In this document: positions 46,216 to 57,644 of the stretch, in pieces | Position numbering within the stretch: position 1 is the first letter of the stretch | Layout: every line of letters begins with the position of its first letter | Origin: Prosopocoilus inquinatus | Lineage: Eukaryota > Arthropoda > Insecta > Coleoptera > Lucanidae | DNA: 64,000 nucleotides | Assembly: GCA_036172665.1 (NCBI GenBank) | Contig: CM069874.1 | Coordinates: 51,380,707 to 51,444,706 of the forward strand | Reading direction: 5' to 3' | Position numbers and translations under genes: made by a program | Notes under the pieces: model-generated | What the model was told of the DNA's origin: nothing | The model's database searches: none | What the model saw: only the letters and a program-made list of their open reading frames with translations

Positions 46216-46960
46216 TTATGTGCAATTATTAGTTTTCTTTCCCTTTGTTTAAGGCTTATGGAAACCTACAATAATGAACAATTATTTGTTTCCGACAAAT
46301 TTAGGTGCTTTCTTTCTCTTAAAAGTTTAAATCGTGTTTCGAATAGCTTGGACCTGAATTGCAACAATTGTAGTTGTTGCAACAAACCATTTGACTTAAA
46401 TTTTTGATTAACAGTTCATTTGTAAATAAACATAATTCAATCCAGACAAGTTTTAAAAATAGAGAGATTCAAAGAAAAGAATGTCTGTTTTTCAATCAAA
46501 GCAAGTTTGGATCGCGATTTTGTGAGGGAAAGAAAGCACATTTATAAACGCAGTTTCTGTTCAAATTTAGTAAATGTGATATTACAAGGATTGACTTGTT
46601 TGTATGACTTATCGTTTCTATGACAAGAGAATTTTTTTGTCTTAACCAGAGGCGGGTATAGATTTTAATACGTTTCAATTTTTAAATCAGTTTAGAAAGC
46701 TTTAAATGAAAAATGTCAAATAGAAAAAATATTTCATTTCTCTAACTGCATTCCGTGTTAAAATTAACACACGTATTTCTGATACACCTTGCATAATAAG
46801 TCATCCCACATAAGGCGGCCTTGCTTACTGTCAAACCGTAATGAAAATTTTTGCAAAAAAATTTGTTGCAAATCTTTTTTGATTTGTTACGTCAATTCCT
46901 GGACTTCAATTTTCCTGACGAGCAGGCTTCTCGCCGTACTTTTGAACGCAGCCTATTGCT

Positions 46961-48547
46961 ACCTGCCCGTTACGGTGCTTTTTGAAACGCTGGGAAGCAG
47001 ACGTTTGTTTACACGTTAATTAATGAAGTGAGTTCTGGGTGAATTTAATGTGTTTGATTTTTGGATCAGGCGACCCGACCGTCTTCGACGGATTTATGTC
47101 TCTTCGTTATTTGTTAGGAAATAAAGGATTACACCTTTCCCATTTAATATGATTCATAAGCAAAATATTATTTGGATCATAGCTATGTTTATGGCGGGGT
47201 TGGGGGCTTCCTATGAGTATGATTTGAAGAAAATTTCTACTCTTTCTACTTTAAGCCCGCTGTTTGTGGACCCGTTCCGACGAATTTTTTTCTTGACATG
47301 GAAATCTACGTTCTGTGGTTTGCTTTCCTTTTAAGCAGGGCAGGTGCCATCTTGTTCATCTATATTTTTTTACCTCTGCCTGTTTCCACGGGCGTTTATT
47401 GTTCGCGATGTATTACGCCGTTAATTCTTTCTGGTGCAGGGCTGGTTCAGGGGCAGTTCATCTCTCTTTCTTGCTTGCCGGCTTTGTGCGTGCCTTCTTT
47501 GCGCAGCGTAGACGTTCTCTATTTTCTTCACGTGCCTTCTTAGGAGAAGTTTAAGAAGGTCGCACCGCCTCCAATTTGAGCTTGCAGCCATTTCTCCCCT
47601 TTCGTTCCGGAGGTATTTTAAAGACCAGCAAGTAAGAATTTTCCGTTTCTCGTTATACCCGTCCGCTGAGTTTGCGTGACGTCATTACCATGGGCATCCG
47701 TTCTACCATTACTGTACAGTTGTGGGCCAAGTTGCGGGAGGTTCGCCGCGCAATTGACGAGGAGGGACGTGCTATTGATACACGACGTGGTCCAAGGGAG
47801 TTCTTTTGGGGGTCACGTTATTTCTTTTTCGTATCTGAGATATAATTACCGATTGTGTCATTTTTGTGTAATTTACTTTTTTTGGCTTCCTTTTGCAATT
47901 TTATCTTTACCTTGTACTGAGTTCACTGTTTGATTTATGGTCACTTCAGTTTATTTTGTTTTATTGCTGATTTACTGATGTACCTTTTTGTAAGCAAAAA
48001 CGAGAATACCCGCGTCATTGCAGTCTTTGCTCTTAGTTTGGGCTTTGTAAGTAAGAATTTTCCTAACATAAAATTGATTGAACACTTCACTAGGGGGTAT
48101 GTACTGTTTACCAACTTTGAAATTGTGTACAACTTAATAAACGGACTATTTTGGGCCGAAATCGAATTTATCTGTTGGTTAACCTTATTGGGTAGGTCAC
48201 ATACCTGTGAGAGGGGAACTTCGAAAAAAAAATGAAGAGCACCACTGGGGCTCCTTGTCTTTGCGTTTCCTGACGAATATCAGTTGGGGTATGTCAGCGC
48301 CGAAGAGGGTTCTAAGAAGTTGTACTTTTCGGGAACAAAAAGGAAACTTTTGGGTTGCGTAACCTCTACTGGGTGGCGCCCTTAACCGTAACACTCGTCT
48401 CCAATAAGTGGGCATTGTTACGTAATTCTCCTCACCATCATAGTCTCCTACGGTTAGCGCAGACCTATTCTTGTTCTTCCTTTTAGTGTGAGTCAAAACG
48501 CGCTATGTGCCCTTTTGTTACATCTTACAAGATTGTGGTCGATCCCT
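46961..48547. other. T-rich unassigned block
   Basis: Several overlapping frames (for example 47298-47554) but no recognisable domain, and frames change often. The plus strand is T-rich with Cys/Phe/Leu codon-like content. ACTGTTT...GGACTATTTTGG with an AATAAA near 48131 could be a transcript end. I cannot assign it; an LTR or decayed retroelement is possible. Confidence 0.3.
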
Positions 48548-48640
48548 CGAGTATTCTCCGTACAGCTGTTTCAGCTCTATTTGAGGCTTCGTTAGCAGAA
48601 AAAAGTTCCGTTACAAGCCAAAACGACTTGCCTGATGATA
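48548..48640 (-). repeat. Family X fragment, minus strand
   Basis: On the minus strand GCTAACGAAGCCTCAAATAG, then AGCTGAAACAGCTGTACGGAG, TCGAGGGATCG. The hairpin arms differ from other copies, yet part of the pairing is retained (CTC with GAG). Confidence 0.5.
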
Positions 48641-49576
48641 TTTGCAATTGTGATATAAAAGTTTAATAGTAAAAATAGATGTTTTTAAAAATTTTGTCAT
48701 TTTTAAAAACTTTATAACTTTTGGGTTTATGAAAATTTCCTATTTAAGGCATTTTTAACATTTTTCTAACACGCATAGTTTTTGAGAAATAAGTTGAACT
48801 TCTGATTTTTTATTTGGAACAACCCGCGTGTTTTCACATTTTTGAACAGAAAATTTGAAATTACCTTTCCAGAAATATAAAATACACGGTATATTAATAA
48901 AGGAGTTTGCGAGATATAGGGTCTTTAATAATTTTTACAATTTTCAAGTAGGTATGGCCGTGCCTATCTGTTGAAAAAAAAAACAGGGCGTTGATGCACG
49001 AGGGACACAAAATCGTAGATATATTTCAAAGTTCAATAAAATGGTATTTTAAAAACACCTAAACGTGGGGAGAGAGCCAATAAATTAAAAAACCGTATCG
49101 TATATATAAGGCTCGCTTTAAGGTCCGAAATTTATAAAAAAAAATTACTTACGCACCTTTATGATTTAGGAGAGGCTAAAGAATTTGTCTGAGGTATCGG
49201 AATGATATGTGCGAAACCCTAGACACAAATGATATTATCAAAAATTTAGTGAACCCCGTGGTGAACCTATTCCAATTTAGGTTACATTGTTTCTTAACAT
49301 TTACTTTAAAAAGGACGGCAAATTTTTGTAATAGGGCGCATGTTGAGGCAGGCACCGCCTTGCAAGTAGGTTAGGACTGACAATATATTCATAACTTCAT
49401 ACAGTTTCATCTGTTGGTACGTTTCGGTTGCAACATGTAAGCGTGTGCTTGGTTTATAAACTTGGCAACATATCCTGGAAGTGACGTGAACAGACTTGTT
49501 TCGTTGAATGTGGAAACTTAAGTAAGATCGCGTTACGAGACTCTGCTAAGCTGTTTGACTGGAAAGAATTACATTG
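48641..49576. other. No gene recognised
   Basis: AT-rich sequence with many TTTTTAAAA words. No repeat boundary or protein that I can support. Confidence 0.35.
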
Positions 49577-49987
49577 TACGTGTTTGTTGGGGTGTTTGGA
49601 AACATCCTTTCCAACGGGTTGAAAAGATTCGTAGAATCTAAGATGCGTTTTATTGCGGGGTGTATCACTGAATATTCTGGGAACCGTTACAAGTACGGCG
49701 AATTACTGCTCTGGGCTGCAATAATAACTGTTTAACGAAGACACCCTATGTCACTGTTCGTTTTATACATTTCAGTTTCTTGAATCGAACCCCCAAAAAT
49801 GCAGGCATTACTTTTAGGCCGCCATGTATTTGTGTCGATAAAATGGGTAAAATGAATTTGATTTGCTGTGAGATGTAATAATAGGATTTAGAACTCCTAG
49901 AGCTACTAGATAAACTGGTAACAGTGTACTGCAAAATTTATTAATATAACTGAAAGAAACCCGGCGAAATATAAATTAGAACTACTA
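49577..49987. repeat. ~410-bp repeat, copy A
   Basis: From TACGTGTTTGTTGGGGTGTT to GAAACCCGGCGAAATATAAA. Copies B (53789-54027 plus 55321-55359) and C (55360-55768) are closely similar and lie head to tail. No coding frame is conserved between copies. Confidence 0.85.
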
Positions 49988-50376
49988 CACTGATGAAAGT
50001 TTTTGTGTAAATTTACTGTAATTATCGGTAGCTGCCAGTGACCACCGATAATTATAGTAAATTTCCATTCGTGTGTAAAAATACAATTTGTGTGTATATT
50101 TACATTTACACATAAATAAATAACGATTTGTGTAAAAATACATTTAGTAAAATTCCAGTGTAATATTACAGGGTAATATTGCTGATTACATTGGAATATT
50201 ACACTGGAAATTTACTAAACATTTAATACATTGTTGTAACTTTACACAAATTGTTACTATGTAAACATATACACAAACTGTATTTTTACACACGAGTGGA
50301 AAGTTACTATAATTATCGGTGGTCACTGGCAGCCACCGATAATTACAGTAAATTTACACAAAGAATTTTATCAGTG
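49988..50376. mobile_element. Palindromic TIR element (TA target)
   Basis: CACTGATGAAAGTTTTTGTG at the left and, as complement at the right, CACTGATAAAATTCTTTGTG are flanked by TA. About 190 bp on each side are inverted copies, with CCGATAATTATAGTAAATTT and TTCCAGTGTAATATTAC words. Non-coding foldback-type MITE at the edge of repeat copy A. Confidence 0.85.
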
Positions 50377-50629
50377 TAACGCATCCTGAAAAAATAAATC
50401 GAGTTATTAAGCGACAAATGTATACTTACAACTTTAATTGAGAATATTTAATTATTAGCCATTCTTTATTTATTTATTTTTCACCAATGTGACACTAACA
50501 AAATTACAAATAAAAAATATTCTGTATAAATTCGTCAATAAATAAAAGTAAAAAAGGAAAAGAAGAAATAAATAATACATGTTCTGTACAAATTCGTATA
50601 TAAGCAAAATACTTTATACCAATAAATAA

Positions 50630-50725
50630 ATAACACTTCATAAATAAATAAATAACACTTTCTAAATAAATAAATAACACTTCATAAATAAATAAATAAC
50701 ACTCTTATTAAAAATAAATAAATAG
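50630..50725 (+). repeat. Minisatellite of TAAATAAATAACACTT units
   Basis: Four units of about 22-26 bp, each AACACTT followed by CATAAATAAATAAAT or TCTAAATAAATAAAT, inside a wider AAAT-rich tract (50460-50760). Confidence 0.85.
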
Positions 50726-51032
50726 AAATCTATATGCATAAATATCATTATATAAATGATCCGTAGTAAATAAACATAACATAAACATAAAATGCTATGA
50801 AAATACATAATTGCTAAGAAACCTAATTTTTTTAACTAACAATACAAATACTAATACGTAAAAATAAAACGCAATACAACTTTTTAAAACTTGAAACTAA
50901 AATATTGTATTTTTAAACACCAAGATCCGTTTTCATAATAGATTTTTTAAAGTTGCTTTAATATGAAAACATTTTTTCTCCTTTTAAGGGTCCTTTATTA
51001 TTTCTATTATTATAAAAATATCTAACGAGACG

Positions 51033-52721
51033 CTACAGTTCTCTTAATTTATTTATTAAGGATATAACTTTTCGTTTAGATGAATTAATCTTTTTTGATT
51101 TTGTGCCTTAATCGGGATGAATTTTTAAATAGTACCTTTGCACCAATTCAAAGAATACAGATAGTTCCTTTGGGTATTGTAAGTTGAGGATGTAGTACAA
51201 ACCAAAGGAAATTTCAAAAGCTTCCATAAAAGAGTGGCACTGAATAATTTTCTGTTTTTCTGCGTATATAAAGAAAGATTCTCCTTCTGTAAGAAATTAT
51301 TTGTAATATTTATGTACAAGTATGATTCTAAACACAACATTTTAATTTGACTTACCAATACGAACGATGCTTGGATAATTACCAAATATTAGTTGGTCAA
51401 CGTTTATTTGCTCTTGCTAACAAAATATAGAGTTAATTATTACTACTACTCAAGAAAAAATGAAATTACTTACGTCACATTCGTAGTACATCCTGGAAAA
51501 GTCTTCATTGAAATACTTTGCAGAAAATCGCAACGATTGTACGTTCCTGTTTTCTTGAAAACTGTCAGTCAATACTTTCTTTCTAATACCAAATTGGATA
51601 ATTTTTTTCTGCTTTTTGTTCTAAAGATGTTGATAATACACCTAAATCAACACCCGTAAGTTTTTTAAAGAGCCACTGAATAACATGTTTTTTGAATATG
51701 ACTGGCCATTCCGTTTTTATTTCTAGCACTGTTGGCGGTTTTCGTGTATTGTTTAAAAATAATCTAATTTGTCCACAAGTGATTTCTAATAAATTATAGA
51801 ACTCTTCATTCTCCTCCGTCATTGAATTAATCAAGTCTTTGTTACTAGTTTCATTTACAGAACTTTCAACCGGTGGTTGCCAATTCTGACATCCTGCCAT
51901 AGAATTGCGTTTCCTTTTTTTTAATTTGAGGTCAGTGTCATCACTAGAAGATCCACACTTATGAGGACGATTTAAATAAGTAGCTCTCTCTCGTAGTTTG
52001 CAAAATAATGTGCAAGACCCGTCACCTAAAATAACACCATCATCATCAAGATCCATAAACGATTTAGGATATTTAGCGACGATTTTGTTAGCTAGAAGTT
52101 TTAGAGCTTTCGAGGGTATTTGAGCCCTTATTTGTCGCATATCGTTTATTATAATATGCACTATCTCTGTTGTTAAATATTTGTCTCTTTTTCCTTCTTC
52201 ACACTGTACTAACATATGCGCCGGAATGTTGTGCCATGGAATTGAAAAGTTCGACCAGATATATTCAGAATTTGTATTTACGGACAAGAATTCACTGTCT
52301 GACACATGTGCGTTCGACGTAGAAATATTTGGGATATTGAAGGTTTCTATGTTCTTTTCGGTTGATAGGTCATCATTACTTGATATGTATGTCACAGTTG
52401 TTGCTGTAGATAAATTTTGATTTAACATCTGGTCTGTAGATATCCACTGTTCATCTTTCGTTAATAAAATCAGTGTCTCCTGCTTTAACATTATCAAGAC
52501 ATCATCAGCTTCTATTGGAGTTCCGTCGTGTTCTAAGACCAATTTTGAGCCATCTATTTGTAACTTGATGCCATGAAAGACGACAGTATAAACTAAGCAG
52601 CAACTAAAAAAGATTAATTCAACTTACCATTTAAAATTAAATTTTCGTATAATTCTGGCCCTTGTAGAACTACGAAAGTTTTTTTGTCTCGATTGCGGGA
52701 CCAGATTTTAAAAAGATGCAT
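51033..52721 (-). CDS. CIDE-N / SAMD3-like protein, four exons, one frameshift
   Basis: Exons: 52721-52628 (MHLFKIWSRNRDKK, donor GTAAGT), 52592-51474, 51416-51356 and 51286 to TAA at 51108. All junctions are GT-AG and in phase. The N-terminus (KTFVVLQG...IDGSKLVLEHDGTPIEADDV) fits a CIDE-N fold. The middle (LANKIVAKYPKSF, LGDGSCTLFCKLRERATYLNR, KTEWPVIFKKH) and the C-terminus (SFMEAFEISFGLYYILNLQYP) fit the SAMD3-like proteins repeated in many animal genomes, by recall. A seven-A run near 51605 puts QFGIRKKVL out of frame by one base. The frame stays open past the TAA at 51108 to a TAG at 51033 (INSSKRKVISLINKLREL), so that TAA may be a lesion. Intron 1 is only 35 nt, unusually short. Function unknown. 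Confidence 0.7.
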
Positions 52722-53109
52722 TCTAAAAAATATATAGCTTAGTCTACGTCAGTGTGTAATTTCTGATCCATGGTGTCATCGATGGTGTCATCGATACTAA
52801 AATGCACTTTCTTCACGTAAACGTCACCCTTAAGATTTACGCTAGGCTCACAAAAACGTCAAATTGTAGCGAATGATTTTTTTTAAACTTATGTAATATC
52901 ACGGGATAGTAGAAGTATCTATTGGGACAAGTGAATAAAAAGAAGTAATGCCTGACTAGCATTTTTTAAAGAAAACCAAATACAAGGAGAAAATTGAAAT
53001 TCGATATAACAGTGCAGCTGTAAAAGGATTTGGATAATTATTTGCCAAGCACACAGACAACAAATTTTACTGACAACAACGGAAGAAATGACTATGGTGT
53101 TATTGGTGT

Positions 53110-53394
53110 TTATAAAAATTCCAGCGGTGCAGATTTAAAATAATACGTAATCTTTCCACAATCATAATGCTGCAAAACGCCTTCTGGTGTTAAGAGATTT
53201 TCATATTCAGCAAATGTAAGATTTTCATTAAGAATGTTTGAACGATCCTTAAAGCGGTTATAAGTTTTAAAATTTAGTTTGCAATTGTGCAAACACCTGA
53301 AACGGGCACCACGTATATTCCGATGATATTTTAAGTGCAAATTATATTTTTGTAACGATTTTAGAGTTCCCTCGCAAATATCACACTTATACAT
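53110..53394 (-). CDS. C2H2-type zinc-finger exon upstream of the CIDE-N gene
   Basis: Ninety-four codons starting MYKCDICEGTLKSLQKYNLH with CxxC then H-x4-H spacing (HLKYH), followed by FRCLHNCKLNFKTYNRFKD, a second, incomplete finger. Zinc-finger N-terminal exons often precede SAMD3-like bodies, so this may be the 5-prime exon of the gene at 51033-52721. No donor is fixed, and the ORF runs to its own stop. Confidence 0.5.
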   Translation of the reverse strand: MYKCDICEGTLKSLQKYNLHLKYHRNIRGARFRCLHNCKLNFKTYNRFKDRSNILNENLTFAEYENLLTPEGVLQHYDCGKITYYFKSAPLEFL

Positions 53395-53788
53395 TTTTAA
53401 TGTGGATTCTTACTTGTGATGAATTTGTTTTTCGCGTTTAATTAAGTAGGAATTAAGTATCTAGGTTCGTTAATGCTTATGACAAGTAATTCGCAATGCG
53501 CAAAACATACTCACATTGTTGGTTATAAAACGCGCAGCATCTTCGGTTACTGCTTTACTTAACTGCCATTGGTCGTTCATCACACACAGCATGCGAAATT
53601 ACATTCACATATATGTAAATTTACAACTGTAGTTTCTCTCTTGTGTAAAATCACATAAAAGATGGAAACTTACTTTTCTTTTTTACATTTTTGTTGTAAA
53701 ATTTCATTTTCTTTGTAAATACCCTATCTAATGTGTAATTTTAAAGGAAATGTATTGTATAAAATAATTTACTTGCATTTTTATGTAA
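53395..53788. other. Probable promoter side of the zinc-finger exon
   Basis: Includes AT-rich words TATGTAAATTTACAAC and TGTGTAAAATCACAT that resemble the TGTAAATTTAC ends of the element at 49988-50376. No gene. The edge at 53788 is where the 410-bp repeat copy B begins, truncated. Confidence 0.4.
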
Positions 53789-54027
53789 ATTCTGGGCTGC
53801 AATAATAACTCGTTAACGAAGGCACCCTATGTCACTGTTCGTTTTATACATTTCAGTTTCTTGAATCGAACCCTCAAAAATGCAGGCATTACTTTTGAGA
53901 CGCCATGTATTTGTGTCGATAAAATGGGTAAAATGAATTTGATTTGCTGTGAGATGTAATAATAGGATTTAGAACTGCTAGAGCTACTGGATGAACTGGT
54001 AACAGTGTACCGCAAAATTTATTAATA

Positions 54028-55318
54028 CGTGGGCTGCTGGAAAAATGTCTGGAATCTAGTAGATTTAGAATTGTTGGCGTTTATTAACTGTCATATTTGA
54101 AAAATTTTACGTTTTTCGCCTATAATTCTATTGACAGTTTCTATCCAAGTGAATTAGTTTTGTTTGTACAGCATTTCAGAAAAAGTAATTTTGTGTAAAC
54201 ATGGAAATCACGCATGAAAATTTTCGTGCCATGATTTTTTACGATTTCAAATGTGGTCTAACGCCGAAACTATGCCTCGATCGGCTTCATTTGGCTTTTG
54301 GAGATGAAGCACCACCAAAGAGCAGTGTTTATAATTGGTTTACCGAATTCCAGCGTGGACGTACCTCTCTCAGTGACGAATTTCGTGAAGGTCGTCCATC
54401 AACATCTGTTGTTGCCACTAATGTAGATGCTGTGGTAAAATGCTTGAGTGAGATCGACATGTGACATACCGTGAGATTCAAGCATCCTTACGCATTGACA
54501 TGAAAGCAATACACCAGATTTTGGATGATCGTTTGAACGTACAAAAGCTTTGCAGTCGTTGGATTCCACACAATTCAACAGAAGCGCAGGAGCAGAGTCG
54601 TGTCAAATGGTGCGAAGAAATGCTCAAAAAATTCAATGGAAGTCGTTCAAATTTAGTTTATAACATCGTTATTGGTGACGAAAAGTGGATCTATTCGTAC
54701 GAGCCAGAAAGTAAACAACAATCTACCGTTTGGGTATTTCAAAATGAACCAAAACGAACAAAAGTTGTCCGTTCACGCAGTGCTGCGCAGCAAATGATTG
54801 CTTGTTTCTTTGGTTTAACTGGACATGTAGCATCCGTGGCTTTAGAGGATCGGAAAACCGTGAATGCTGATTGGTATACTACAATTTGTTTGCCGGAAGT
54901 CATGGATCAAATAAGAAGAAACAATCGAAATCGACGAATTATTCTCCATCATGACAACGCCAGCTCTCATTTAGCCCGTCCAACAGTTGATTTTTTGTCC
55001 AACAAAAATGTTGAATTAATGAGTCACTGTCCATATATACCTGATTTATCACCTAATGACTTCTTTTTGTTCCCAAATATCAAAAATAAAATGCGTGGTG
55101 AGCGATTCTCGTCGGCTTAAACAGCGGTTGAAACATTCCGGACACTGGTTTCTGAGGTACCATCATTAGAGTCGAAAACGTGCTTTAGAAATTGGTTCGA
55201 GCGTATGCAAAAGTGTATTGACGTCAAAGGCGACTACTTCGAAAAACAATGATACCGTTTACCTAATTTCATATGCGTTTTTTCATACCGTTTCCAGAAA
55301 CTTTTCCAGCAGTCCACG
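54028..55318 (+). mobile_element. mariner transposon, 1.29 kb
   Basis: TIRs CGTGGGCTGCTGGAAAAATG and, as complement at the right, CGTGGACTGCTGGAAAAGTT are flanked by TA (54026-54027, 55319-55320). Size and layout are those of a full-length mariner. Confidence 0.95.
54201..55252 (+). pseudogene. mariner transposase, two lesions
   Basis: Starts MEITHENFRAMIFYDFKCGL. The N-terminal helix-turn-helix region includes SSVYNWFTEFQRGR. A frameshift at about 54450 separates SEIDM from TYREIQASL, and a TAA at 55118 interrupts RFSSA(stop)TAVETF. The frame then continues to the genuine end GDYFEKQ at 55252. Catalytic motifs are intact: VIGDEKWIYSYEP, HHDNASSHLA and SPNDFFLFP. There are 34 residues between the second and third Asp (DD34D), and the WVFQNEP linker and YIPDLSPNDFFLF block are typical. 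About 349 codons in all, the usual mariner length. Confidence 0.93.
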
Positions 55319-55768
55319 TATAACTGAAAGAAACCCGGCGAAGTATAAATTTGAACTTCTACGTGTCTGTTGGGGTGTTTTGTAAACATCTTTCCCAACG
55401 GGTTGAAAAGATTCGTAGAATCAAAGATCCGCTTTATTGTGGGCTGTACCTCCGAATATTCTGTGAATCGTTACAAGTACGGCGAATTACTGCTCTGGGC
55501 TGCAATAATAACTCGTTAATGAAGGCGTCCTATGTCATTGTTCGTTTTACGCATTTCAGTTTCTTTAATCGAACCTCAAAAATGCAGGCATTACTTTTGG
55601 GCCGCCATGTATTTGTGTCGATAAAATGGGTAAAATGAATTTGATTTGCTGTGAGATGTAATAATAGGATTTAGAACTGCTAGAGCTACTGGATGAACTG
55701 GTAACAGTGTACTGCAAAATTTATTAATATAACTGAAAGAAACCCGGCGAGGTATAAATTAAAATTAC

Positions 55769-56230
55769 ATCAATTAGCGCGAGTTTATCAAGAAATTAAG
55801 CGAGAAAAGCAGAACGGGAAAGTCGGAGCATTCAGGATATTAACGCCGGGCGCTCCGTGCCTGTTACATGCTATTCACAGTTAACGGCGCACCTCGATGA
55901 TGCATTGTTTTAATTGCGCGGCATCAAACTGCGATGATTATTTTAATGAATTTTACACGCTGATATTTTAATGAACGGTAGCGTAAATAATTTAGAATTA
56001 TTTCGACTTTTAATTACCTAGTCTCTCGCGCTCCGGCTGGACGTCATCATCATCATCATCATCGTAAAATAGCGGTGTGCCCGCTTGCAAGACATTGCTC
56101 CCCGATGTTTAACGTCGACCATTGGACAATAAATCAGTGGCGTGGATTTTTCGATAATTGACCACCGCTATGTTTGTGGTAAGCGGAGATTAACTTTCCA
56201 GACCGGTGAGCTCGTTAGTCAATATTAAAT
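55769..56230. other. Unassigned, compositionally distinct segment
   Basis: More G+C than its surroundings, with words such as ACGCCGGGCGCTCCGTGCC, AATTGCGCGGCATCAAACTG and a (CAT)n run at 56045-56065. No frame is supported. It could be conserved non-coding DNA, but I have nothing to compare it with. Confidence 0.35.
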
Positions 56231-56387
56231 TTGCGAAGACGAAAGTCGTTTTGGATGGTTCAGTTCACACTCTGGAAATCATGTGTCTTTATTAATGTAC
56301 AAGCTGAAATCGAAAATTACGTAAAAAATAACTCAGTGTATAAATCCGAAATGCCACAGGTTCTTTTCACCAATTACTCACTTACTC

Positions 56388-57060
56388 TCATAATCCATTG
56401 CCTCTTCAGCCAGTGGTGCTAGTGTCGAGGATTCTGCTATTTACAACGTTTCTCTTTCTATCCTCCCAGTTATGCATCTTCTCCAGATCTTTCTTGTACT
56501 GCCACCTCGTTCCAGTCCATCTTCATCTCTTTCAAATACTTTCCCACTTCGACATTCTACTTTCTGCGTGGCTTACCTTTTCTCTTTTTCTTCGGTCTTT
56601 TCATCTTCCGCATTCTCCTGGTTAACCTTTCTGAATTCAACCTTATTAGGTGTCCATACAAACGGAATACATTCTCTTTTATTCTTCAGGTACTCGGTTT
56701 TACTCCTAGTCTTTCTATGATTTCTTTATTTCTTACTTTGTCGGGCAGTCTTATAGCCGCAAATCTTCTGAGATTCTTCATTTCTCTTGCCTATAGTCCT
56801 CCTTCTCTGTTCCTTCGACAACACCCATAGTTCTGTTCCATATGTTAGTGTACGGTGGTGTAAGATGTAGTGTAGCACATTATGTATTCTTATTTTTGTG
56901 CTTTTTGACAAAGTCTTTCTTTTGAATGCCTGATAGTACAAATTAGTTGTAGCTTTCATTCGTTCCTCCTTTTCCTCTTCATTGTTTTCGTCTTCCGACA
57001 ATGTGGTTCCCAGGTATTTGAATTTGGTAACCTGCTCTTTTCGCCAATTAAAAAAGTTAT
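56388..57060 (-). pseudogene. LINE 3-prime fragment (reverse transcriptase tail)
   Basis: Minus-strand reading gives WRKEQVTKFKYLGTTLSEDE, KATTNLYYQAFKRKTLSKST and LTYGTELWVLSKEQRRR, then a frame-broken LIRLNSERL, Lys/Arg-rich tail. This is the standard end of RTE/CR1-style RT ORFs (KYLG, YGTE.W, FGHV-like). The clade is not settled. Decayed and 5-prime truncated. Confidence 0.75.
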
Positions 57061-57158
57061 ATCCTTGATTGTCGAAAATAGTACACCGCTTAGACTGTCC
57101 TAAATGGAACTATTAAATAAATCGATGCCTTTTTGCCAAAGTATCCCAAGGGCCAGGT

Positions 57159-57330
57159 GTATCAAGAAGGTTTGAACACTATGTTCAAGTGAACCAGGTT
57201 CAAAGTAAACAAATTCGCATAGAATTTTAAGAACATATGACAATATATTCATACATAGATAAAATGTGATGCGATTTTGTTCACTTTGAACCTGGTTCAG
57301 TTAAACGTAGTGTTCAAACCTTCTTGGTAC
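57159..57330. mobile_element. Foldback MITE
   Basis: GTATCAAGAAGGTTTGAACA at the left pairs with the complement of TGTTCAAACCTTCTTGGTAC at the right, continuing through GAACCAGGTTCAAAGT. About 60 bp per arm, AT-rich centre, non-coding. Confidence 0.85.
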
Positions 57331-57644
57331 AACTGGTTCCATTTTATATATCTTATAGCGTAGGAGAGAACTTTACATAAATGCTTGTTGCGATAAAGTA
57401 AATTCAGTGATTGACTTTGAATAAAAAGCATGCTTTATAACCACAGGACGGACTGTGTGGTTCCTTTCGTAGTGGACCAGCCGTGTTGTCAGAACTTACA
57501 TGCATGTTCATACACGACTATTGCGCTGGCTTGTATTCGCGCAAATAAGCAACTCTCGTCTCGAGTGTGTTTGACAGAGTGGTAGTATCCGACGCTTTAT
57601 TACACTTGATTAATATTATACTTTATTATAATTACGTTAACTCC

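Larger units (their letters stand above)
39808..46793. mobile_element. Older mariner-superfamily element hosting the Transib
   Basis: Ends TACCGAGTGTATCAGAAAAT and, as complement at the right, TGCAAGGTGTATCAGAAATA continue with CGTGTGTTAATTTTAA on both sides and are flanked by TA (39806-39807, 46794-46795). Subterminal inverted segments include the ACCAGTGTTCT word and a CGATATA or CGTGAATGTGT neighbour (about 40030-40060 and 45838-45870). Without the Transib insert it would be about 2.9 kb. A transposase N-terminal remnant lies at 45795-46215. Confidence 0.7.
39733..46960. repeat. Family X copy split by the 7-kb insertion
   Basis: The left half (GCGACATCCTGCGATCGC...ACAGTTTGCTATA, 39733-39807) and right half (TAATAAGTCATCCCACATAAGGC, 46794-46890) are contiguous in other family X copies. 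This shows that the block between them is an insertion. Confidence 0.75.
53789..55768. repeat. ~410-bp repeat, tandem copies B and C, with mariner in B
   Basis: Copy B is 53789-54027 resumed at 55321-55359. Copy C, 55360-55768, follows directly. B lacks the first ~170 bp. Comparison with A and C gives the empty site TTAATATAACTG, so the mariner entered at the TA there. Confidence 0.88.

Noticed and set aside
49746..49934. Ser-rich minus-strand open frame, also seen at 53827-54015
   Set aside because: It recurs only because the 410-bp repeat recurs. Copy C breaks it, so there is no sign of protein conservation.
50630..50725. Regular repeats resembling a CRISPR array
   Set aside because: Units are A/T microsatellite without unique spacers, in a eukaryotic context.
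51393..51659. Plus-strand 88-codon open frame
   Set aside because: It lies opposite the spliced minus-strand SAMD3-like exons, whose junctions and family motifs are consistent.
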